DNA of 12,497 nucleotides, from the NCBI GenBank assembly GCA_964353255.1, contig CAYGVJ010000154.1:1-12497 (forward strand). Reading direction: 5' to 3'. This DNA is from VFZS01 sp964353255 (lineage in GTDB: Bacteria; Acidobacteriota; Terriglobia; Bryobacterales; Bryobacteraceae). The notes below the pieces were generated by a model. The model made no database searches. It was not told where the DNA came from and saw nothing but the letters and a program-made list of their open reading frames with translations. The position numbers and the translations under genes are program-made. Positions 1-5,268 of this stretch are shown here, in pieces; positions within the stretch are counted from its first letter, which is position 1, and every line of letters starts with the position of its first letter.

Positions 1-1658
1 GTCTGAGAAACCTGTTGGGGTTGTTGGCCGGGCTGGCCGGGCTGGCGGCGGCACAGCCCGTGATCGACGCCGGCGGCGTGGTCAATGCCGCCAGCTACGC
101 GCTGGCCGGTCTGCCGAATTCCTCCATCGGACGGGGCTCGATCTTCAACGTCTTCGGCCGGAACATGGGCCCGACCACTATCGAGCTTGCCAAGTTCCCT
201 CTCCCCACTACGCTGGCCGGGACTTCGGTGAAAGTGACCGTAGCCGGGACCACGCTCAACGCGCTGATGGTGTACACGCTGGCCACACAGCTCGCCTGCG
301 TTATGCCGTCCAACACGCCGGAGGGGACCGGGACACTTCAAGTCACCTATAACAATCAGGCCAGCCCGGCGGTTCCCGTCACCGTGGTGCGAGCCAGCTT
401 CGGGGTCTTCGCCATCAACCAGGTGGGCAGCGGGCCGGGGGTTTTCACGGACGTCGAATACAAGGTGAACACCGTCACCTGGTCTGCGCGGCCCAACGAG
501 GTCATAGCGGCCTGGGGCACGGGACTAGGGCCGGTGACCTTCGATGAGACCCGCGGCGCTCCGCCAGAGGACATGCGGGACTCGGATGTGCAAGTTTTCG
601 TCGGCGGCAAGCCGGCCGAGGTTCTCTTCCGGGGTCGGGCGCCCAACTTCTCTGGCCTGGACCAGATCACCTTCAGGATCCCGCCCGGGCTGGAGGGCTG
701 CTATGTGCCCGTGGCGGTCAAGGTGGGAGACGCGGTCAGCAATTTCGTGAGCATCTCGATTTCCGCCGGCAAGCGGACGTGCTCGGATCCCCTGGGCTTG
801 TCGGACACCGAGATTGACCAGGCGAAGACCAAGGACAGCTTGAGCATAGGCTCGGTTGCGCTGAGCAAGACCGAGATCAGCCTCGGCGCTGTCCCCGGTC
901 TGGGCGACGTCAGCACAAAAACGGACCGCGGCTCGGCGGACTTCGTGCGGTACAACTTCCTCAAGCTGATCGGCTCGCGCGGGGCCTCCGGGTTTGCGCC
1001 CTTCGGCCACTGCGCGGTGTACACGTTCACGGGCCAGACTTACACCCTCTCTGAGCCAGTCAACCCCGCCGGCCTGGACGCCGGCAACATCAGCGTGACC
1101 GGCCCTCGAGGAACCAAGCAGTTCACGCTGGACTCCAAGGGGCACTACTCGGCCGAGCTGGGCGGCGGCGTGCCGGGGATGCCGGGATGGCAGGAGGAGT
1201 ACCTGGTGAAAGGCAGCTACACGGTCACCGGTACCGGTGGGGCGGATGTGAAACAGTTCACGGCCACGCTCAACCTTCCTGACCCGCTTCAGTGGACCAA
1301 CCGGAACAGCATCAGCGCCGTCTCCCGCTCGCAGGACCTGCGTGTTACCTGGAGCGGTGGCGACCCCAGCCGGGAGTACGTGACCCTGGTGGGCGTCTCG
1401 ATGAGGACAACGCCAGAGGTGGGTGCGGCCTTCATCTGCACGGAGCGGGCTGCCGCACAGGCCTTAACCGTTCCCGCGCTGGTGCTCTCGGCCCTGCCGG
1501 CCTCGCAGGCCGGCGGCTCCGTACTCGGCATGCCCACTGGGATGCTGATGCTGGGCAGCGCGCCGTTGATGGAGCCGAGCAAGTTCCGGGCCACAGGCCT
1601 GGACGTGGGCTACTTCTACTACACGCTGTTGAGCGGCAAGAGCGTCACGTACCAGTAA
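1..1658 (+). CDS. Secreted Solibacter-type protein (TIGR03437-like domain), 5' end outside window
   Basis: The reading frame is open to the left edge (first whole codon at base 3) and encodes LRNLLGLLAGLAGLAAAQ before the mature part. This is the hydrophobic core and AAA-Q cleavage site of a signal peptide whose start Met lies upstream of the window; a TTG at 15 is a possible but less likely start. Counting from that TTG, residues 16-250 resemble the extracellular domain found in many copies in Solibacter (TIGR03437, recognised from memory). Its hallmarks are GVVNAASY near 21, GVFAINQVGSGPGV at 130-143, WGTGLGPV at 167-174, VFVGGKPAEVLFRG at 194-207 and a closing VPVAVKVGDAVSNFVSISI. Residues 255-547 are a second, probably beta-rich region that I do not recognise. 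The protein is presumably periplasmic or extracellular; its function is unknown. The usual placement of this domain is C-terminal, so its N-terminal position is slightly unusual. Confidence 0.8.
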   Translation, partial: LRNLLGLLAGLAGLAAAQPVIDAGGVVNAASYALAGLPNSSIGRGSIFNVFGRNMGPTTIELAKFPLPTTLAGTSVKVTVAGTTLNALMVYTLATQLACVMPSNTPEGTGTLQVTYNNQASPAVPVTVVRASFGVFAINQVGSGPGVFTDVEYKVNTVTWSARPNEVIAAWGTGLGPVTFDETRGAPPEDMRDSDVQVFVGGKPAEVLFRGRAPNFSGLDQITFRIPPGLEGCYVPVAVKVGDAVSNFVSISISAGKRTCSDPLGLSDTEIDQAKTKDSLSIGSVALSKTEISLGAVPGLGDVSTKTDRGSADFVRYNFLKLIGSRGASGFAPFGHCAVYTFTGQTYTLSEPVNPAGLDAGNISVTGPRGTKQFTLDSKGHYSAELGGGVPGMPGWQEEYLVKGSYTVTGTGGADVKQFTATLNLPDPLQWTNRNSISAVSRSQDLRVTWSGGDPSREYVTLVGVSMRTTPEVGAAFICTERAAAQALTVPALVLSALPASQAGGSVLGMPTGMLMLGSAPLMEPSKFRATGLDVGYFYYTLLSGKSVTYQ

Positions 1659-1660
1659 GA

Positions 1661-1699
1661 GGCGGGCCTGAGAGGCCCGCGCGGGCTGGAAAGCCCGCC
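1661..1699. repeat. Double GC-rich palindrome, REP-like, between the secreted protein gene and nuoM
   Basis: Two perfect hairpins lie side by side. GCGGGCCT (1662-1669) pairs with AGGCCCGC (1673-1680) around a 3-nt loop. GCGGGCT (1681-1687) pairs with AGCCCGC (1692-1698) around a 4-nt loop. The outer arms GGCGGGC (1661-1667) and GCCCGCC (1693-1699) also match, so an alternative long fold or cruciform is possible. No T-run follows, so it is not a textbook intrinsic terminator, although it could stall transcription from the upstream gene. The paired 'GCGGGCT..AGCCCGC' style looks like a dispersed intergenic palindromic repeat. No second copy was recognised in this window. Confidence 0.6.
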
Positions 1700-1731
1700 C
1701 CACTCTGCTAAGATGGTGGGCTGTCGGCGCA

Positions 1732-3282
1732 ATGGACCACATTCTGTCCATCGTTCTATTGACCCCGCTGGCCGGGCTCCTGGTGCTGCTGCTCATCCCG
1801 TCCTCGAAGCCCAACGCTATCCGCTGGTGGGCCAACATCGCCAGCTTCGCCGGTTTCCTGGTCTGTCTGCCGCTGGCCTTCCGGTTCGATCGCACCAAGG
1901 ACTACCAGTTTGTCGAGAAGGCCGACTGGATTCCCTCGCTCGGCGCTTCCTATCACCTCGGCATTGACGGGTACAGCCTGCTGCTGGTGCTGCTGACGGG
2001 CCTGCTGGGCTTCATCTCGATCCTGTCCAGTTGGCGGGTCATCGAGCACCGGCTGAAGGAATACTACGCCAACTTCCTCATCCTCCAGACCGCCATGCTG
2101 GGCGTGTTCATGGCGCTGGACTTCCTGTTGTTCTTCGTTTTCTGGGAGCTGGTGCTGGTGCCGATGTACTTCATCATCGCCATCTGGGGCAGCCACCGGC
2201 GGGTGTATGCCGCGTTCAAGTTCATCGTGTACACGCTGCTGGGCTCGGTGGTGATGTTCCTGGGCATTCTGGCCTTGTACCTCGAGCACTACCGCCAGTT
2301 CCGGGTGTACACCTTCGACATCGGCGAGTTGATGCGCACCGGCCTGCCGGCCGGGATGGAGTGGTGGGTGTTCTGGGCGTTTTTCCTGGGCTTCGCGGTC
2401 AAGGTGCCCATGTTCCCGCTGCACACCTGGTTGCCGGATGCGCACACCGAAGCCCCCACCGCCGGCTCGGTGATCCTGGCCAGCGTCCTGCTGAAGATGG
2501 GCACCTACGGTTTCCTGCGCTTCTCGCTGCCCATGCTGCCGCAGGCCGCCAAAGACCCCACCATCGTCAACGCCATGGCGGTGCTGTCGATCATCGCCAT
2601 CGTCTACGGCGCGCTGGTGTGCCTGATGCAGAAGGACTGGAAGAAGCTGATCGCCTATTCTTCGGTCAGCCACCTGGGGTTCTGCACCCTGGGCATCTTC
2701 ACGCTGAATCCGGCCGGGATCGCGGGCTCGATTCTCCAGCAGATCAACCACGGCATCTCGACCGGGATGCTGTTCTTGATCGTGGGCATGGCTTACGAGC
2801 GCCGGCATTCCCGCGAGATCGCCGAGTACGGCGGCCTGCTGCGGGTGATGCCGCTGTTCACCATCGTCTTCTTCATCGCCGTGCTGAGCTCGATGGGGAT
2901 GCCGGGGCTGAACGGCTTCATCGGCGAGATCACCATTTTGCAGGGCGCCTACCAGATGTCGTTCAACTGGGCCTTCTGGTGCGTGACCGGGATCGCGCTG
3001 GGCGCGGCGTATTTGATCTGGCTGTTCCAGCGGACCATGCTGGGTGAGACCGCGCCGAAGAACATGGGCCTCAAGGACCTGTCGGCCCGCGAGATCGTGG
3101 TGTTCGCGCCGCTGGTGATCTCGGCCTTCTGGATTGGCCTGTACCCGAAGCCGTTCTTCGCGGTGCTGGAGCGGCCGGCGGCGCAGATCGTCGAGCGGGT
3201 CCGCCCGGGAGCGGTCCCTATGGCCGCTTCCGCGGCGGCTGCAACCAACGCCCCGGCAGCTTCAGCGCCAGCCGCTCGATAG
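1732..3282 (+). CDS. nuoM: NADH-quinone oxidoreductase subunit M (complex I proton-pumping subunit)
   Basis: This 516-residue polytopic membrane protein is the usual length for NuoM (about 500-510). It forms one of the antiporter-like proton channels of respiratory complex I in the inner membrane. Conserved charged positions match E. coli NuoM in order and spacing: E139 in FWELVLVPMYF, K224 in AVKVPMFPLHTWLPDAHTEAP, K255 in LLKMGTYGFLRF, H314 in SVSHLGF, H340 in INHG and E399 in GLNGFIGE. All pump residues are therefore retained and the gene looks functional. The ATG start at 1732 fits the first membrane helix; no strong ribosome site precedes it. The last 20 or so residues are an Ala/Pro-rich tail not expected in the family, and its codons overlap the end of the convergent radical SAM gene. 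No nuoL or nuoN flanks it, so this is a detached or extra copy, or the last gene of a cluster broken by rearrangement. Confidence 0.95.
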   Translation: MDHILSIVLLTPLAGLLVLLLIPSSKPNAIRWWANIASFAGFLVCLPLAFRFDRTKDYQFVEKADWIPSLGASYHLGIDGYSLLLVLLTGLLGFISILSSWRVIEHRLKEYYANFLILQTAMLGVFMALDFLLFFVFWELVLVPMYFIIAIWGSHRRVYAAFKFIVYTLLGSVVMFLGILALYLEHYRQFRVYTFDIGELMRTGLPAGMEWWVFWAFFLGFAVKVPMFPLHTWLPDAHTEAPTAGSVILASVLLKMGTYGFLRFSLPMLPQAAKDPTIVNAMAVLSIIAIVYGALVCLMQKDWKKLIAYSSVSHLGFCTLGIFTLNPAGIAGSILQQINHGISTGMLFLIVGMAYERRHSREIAEYGGLLRVMPLFTIVFFIAVLSSMGMPGLNGFIGEITILQGAYQMSFNWAFWCVTGIALGAAYLIWLFQRTMLGETAPKNMGLKDLSAREIVVFAPLVISAFWIGLYPKPFFAVLERPAAQIVERVRPGAVPMAASAAAATNAPAASAPAAR

Positions 3283-4240
3283 CCGGCAGGGCGCGCCGCA
3301 CCAGTTTTCCGTGCACCAGGAGGCTGCCCGTCACCAGCAGGGGATGCGGGATGGCGATCATGCAGCGGGCACAGATGTCGATCTCGCCTGCCCGGCCGAG
3401 GGCGTGCAGGCGGCGCATGCGCTGGATTTCCTCCGAGTTCCAGATCTCACCGAGCGGCTGCTCGCCAACGCGCCCCACGGGCCGCCCGTCCAGCATGTAG
3501 CTCTGGCAGCAGGGGTAGACGTCCCCGCTATGCTTGACGTACATCGGCCCGCGCCACAGGTAATGGCAGGGATGGCGCCAGTCGCGCGGATCGTGGCGCG
3601 CCTCCGGCTGCAACAGGTTGGTCTCGTCCTCCTTGATCCGCACGTGGTTCACGCCGGGCACGGCCCGCCAGAACCGGACGAACTCCTCGACTTCCCCGGC
3701 ATTCCGCTCCAGCCGCACCATCTGGACCACCACCTGTAGGCGCGAGCGGCGCTCATGCTTCAGACGGCAGAAGCGCAGGCAGTTATCGCGCACCTGCTCG
3801 AAGCGGGCGGCGGGGCGGTAGAGCTCGAATGTGGCCTTCGAGGCTCCGTCAATGCTCAGGGTGAGCTGCTCGAGCGGCGTCTCGAGCAGCCGCTCGCCGG
3901 CCCTCTCATCCAGCAGCACTGCATTGGTGGAGAGCAGGGTCGAGATGCCGTGCCGGGCGCACAGCTCGATGCGGTCGTAGATTCTCGCATCCAGCAGCGG
4001 CTCGCCCAGCCCGATCAGCATCATATGCTCGGCGGTCCGGCCGGCTTCCGAGACCAACCGCTCGAAGACCTCTTCCGCCATGTCCTCCTTGGGCTGCGGG
4101 TGCGTGGCCCGAGGACACATCGGGCAGTACAGGTTGCACTTGGCCGTGGTCTCGACGATGTACTCGACCGGCAGGGCGTCCAGGCGGGTCTGCCGCCGGA
4201 GGTAACCCCGGAGCAATTGCAGACGGTTGGTGAAACGCAA
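3218..4240 (-). CDS. Radical SAM protein with SPASM-type C-terminal cluster domain
   Basis: A 340-residue radical SAM enzyme. C35, C39 and C42 in CNLYCPMC form the CxxxCxxC motif binding the [4Fe-4S] cluster that cleaves S-adenosylmethionine. GLGEP (77-81) and LSTNAVLL (103-110) are further core motifs. A C-terminal cysteine set (C225, C244, C245, C290, C293, the last two in CARC) indicates an auxiliary iron-sulfur cluster domain of SPASM or Twitch type, common in enzymes that modify peptides or carbohydrates. The substrate cannot be read from the sequence. A basic tail of about 45 residues follows the last cysteine. The start is uncertain: the only start-like codon before the motif at the right distance is TTG at 4240, directly abutting GAGGGG, and TTG at 4216 is an alternative. 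It lies 5 bp after the stop of the PIG-L gene and is probably co-transcribed with it. Its 3' end overlaps nuoM by 65 bp on the opposite strand. Confidence 0.88.
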   Translation of the reverse strand: MRFTNRLQLLRGYLRRQTRLDALPVEYIVETTAKCNLYCPMCPRATHPQPKEDMAEEVFERLVSEAGRTAEHMMLIGLGEPLLDARIYDRIELCARHGISTLLSTNAVLLDERAGERLLETPLEQLTLSIDGASKATFELYRPAARFEQVRDNCLRFCRLKHERRSRLQVVVQMVRLERNAGEVEEFVRFWRAVPGVNHVRIKEDETNLLQPEARHDPRDWRHPCHYLWRGPMYVKHSGDVYPCCQSYMLDGRPVGRVGEQPLGEIWNSEEIQRMRRLHALGRAGEIDICARCMIAIPHPLLVTGSLLVHGKLVRRALPAIERLALKLPGRWLQPPRKRP

Positions 4241-4245
4241 CCCCT

Positions 4246-5154
4246 CTATTTTACCGGGAAGAACGGGAACAGCCGGCGCAGTTCCTGCTCGGAGGGCCGG
4301 CTGCCGTATTCGCAGACCTCGAAGGCTTCGGCGCTGCGCACGGAGTCAGCCTGTGCGCCGTACCACTTGCGCAGAGCCTCGCGCAACGGCTCGGGTGGGC
4401 GGCGGGCGCTCTGCGTCTTGCGCAGCCACTCGCGGCGTGCCGCCGGGTCCTTGGGTACCTGGTCCAGGTTGCCGGCTACCCAGGGCAGCCACTCGTACAT
4501 CTGGGATTCATGCGCGTCCGCCGCCGCCACCTTCTTGTCCAGAACGTCGTCGATGGCCACCGCCACGTCGGGGCGGAAAGGATTGGGCCGCTGGAATCCG
4601 TCCTGGAAGTACATGAAGACGGGGTTCTTGCGCAACGCCGGGGTGTCCGGACAGACATTGGGGACCACCACCATGTAGGCAGCGTCCTGCACCAGGATGC
4701 CGGTGTAGCGGTGGTCGGGGTGATAGTCGTTGGGACGCGGAGCCAGCACCAGGTCGGCCTTCCACTGCCGGATGCGGCGGATGATCTGGTGCCGCACCTC
4801 GAGGGTGGGCAGCAGCTCGCCGTCGTGGTTGTCCAGTGTCTCGTACTCGGCAATGCCCAGCCGGCGCCCGGCTTCCTGCGCCTCCTGGCGACGGCGCATG
4901 GCCAGCGCGCCGCCGCCCTGGCTCTGGTGACCGGCGTCGCCGCTGGTCACCGAGACGAACTTAACCAAGTGGCCCAGAGCCGCCCACTTGGCGGCGGTGC
5001 CTCCAGCGCGACCGTCGCAGTCGTCCGGATGCGCGCCGAAGGCTATGATGCGGAGCTTCCCCTCGGAGGGCGGGGCCGCCTGCGCCGAGACCGGGCAGGC
5101 GCCCGCGAATACCAGCAGGAGCGCCCCAGCGGCGCTCGAGAGCAGTTTCCACAT
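4246..5154 (-). CDS. Secreted PIG-L/LmbE-family N-acetylglucosaminide deacetylase
   Basis: A 302-residue protein of the PIG-L family: zinc-dependent deacetylases acting on N-acetylglucosamine-type groups (as in GlcNAc-PI, mycothiol or bacillithiol pathways, or antibiotic sugars). AHPDDCD at 41-47 is the signature zinc/catalytic motif, and HPDH at 145-148 supplies the second metal-binding His. Residues 1-26 form a Sec signal peptide (MWKLL, a hydrophobic stretch to about 20, then SAQA), so the enzyme should work outside the cytoplasm, unlike the thiol-biosynthesis members. The ATG at 5154 is chosen because GAGGAG lies 7 bases upstream at 5162-5167 and the signal peptide begins there. The frame stays open far upstream, but only by chance in GC-rich antisense to the permease gene. 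The next gene, a radical SAM protein, starts 5 bp after its stop, implying one transcript. The exact substrate is unknown. Confidence 0.9.
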   Translation of the reverse strand: MWKLLSSAAGALLLVFAGACPVSAQAAPPSEGKLRIIAFGAHPDDCDGRAGGTAAKWAALGHLVKFVSVTSGDAGHQSQGGGALAMRRRQEAQEAGRRLGIAEYETLDNHDGELLPTLEVRHQIIRRIRQWKADLVLAPRPNDYHPDHRYTGILVQDAAYMVVVPNVCPDTPALRKNPVFMYFQDGFQRPNPFRPDVAVAIDDVLDKKVAAADAHESQMYEWLPWVAGNLDQVPKDPAARREWLRKTQSARRPPEPLREALRKWYGAQADSVRSAEAFEVCEYGSRPSEQELRRLFPFFPVK

Positions 5155-5178
5155 ACCGTATCTCCTCGAGTTCAGATA

Positions 5179-5191
5179 GGCCGTCACGGCC
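5179..5191. promoter_or_regulatory. 13-bp perfect palindrome in the divergent control region, possible operator
   Basis: GGCCGT and ACGGCC flank a single central C, giving an operator-sized inverted repeat 25 bases upstream of the PIG-L start. It sits just downstream of a -10-like TATAGT on the minus strand, so a bound protein could block PIG-L transcription. In GC-rich DNA a palindrome of this size may also arise by chance, and no regulator gene is adjacent. Confidence 0.25.
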
Positions 5192-5199
5192 AAACAAGT

Positions 5200-5205
5200 A
5201 CTATA
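5200..5205 (-). promoter_or_regulatory. Candidate -10 element (TATAGT) for the PIG-L/radical SAM unit
   Basis: In an otherwise GC-rich 114-base divergent gap, the only AT-rich stretch reads TATAGT on the minus strand (5 of 6 matches to the -10 consensus), 46 bases from the PIG-L ATG. No convincing -35 box is found 16-18 bases upstream (TACCCC or similar), so this is tentative. Confidence 0.25.
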
Positions 5206-5228
5206 TCCGCTTTGCGCAGACAGGGGTA

Positions 5229-5260
5229 GCGCCGGGCGGGGCCGGCAGGCCGCCCTGCGC
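5229..5260 (+). promoter_or_regulatory. Stable GC hairpin just upstream of the ADOP permease start
   Basis: Bases 5229-5239 pair with 5250-5260 (GCGC, one C/T mismatch, then GGGCGG against CCGCCC) around a 10-nt loop. The hairpin ends 8 bases before the ATG at 5269, where no clear ribosome-binding sequence is present. It could limit translation of the permease, or be a degenerate intergenic palindromic repeat. The pairing is seen directly; the role is inferred. Confidence 0.35.
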
Positions 5261-5268
5261 CCCGCAAG

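Noticed and set aside
525..1145. 206-residue minus-strand open frame inside the first gene
   Set aside because: It is antisense to a recognisable secreted protein and has Arg/Ala-rich noise composition.
1756..2808. 350-residue minus-strand open frame inside nuoM
   Set aside because: The translation is His/Gln/Asp-rich with no hydrophobic core, a GC-rich codon shadow of nuoM.
3755..4678. 307-residue plus-strand open frame across the radical SAM and PIG-L genes
   Set aside because: It spans two real genes on the other strand and has no recognisable domain.
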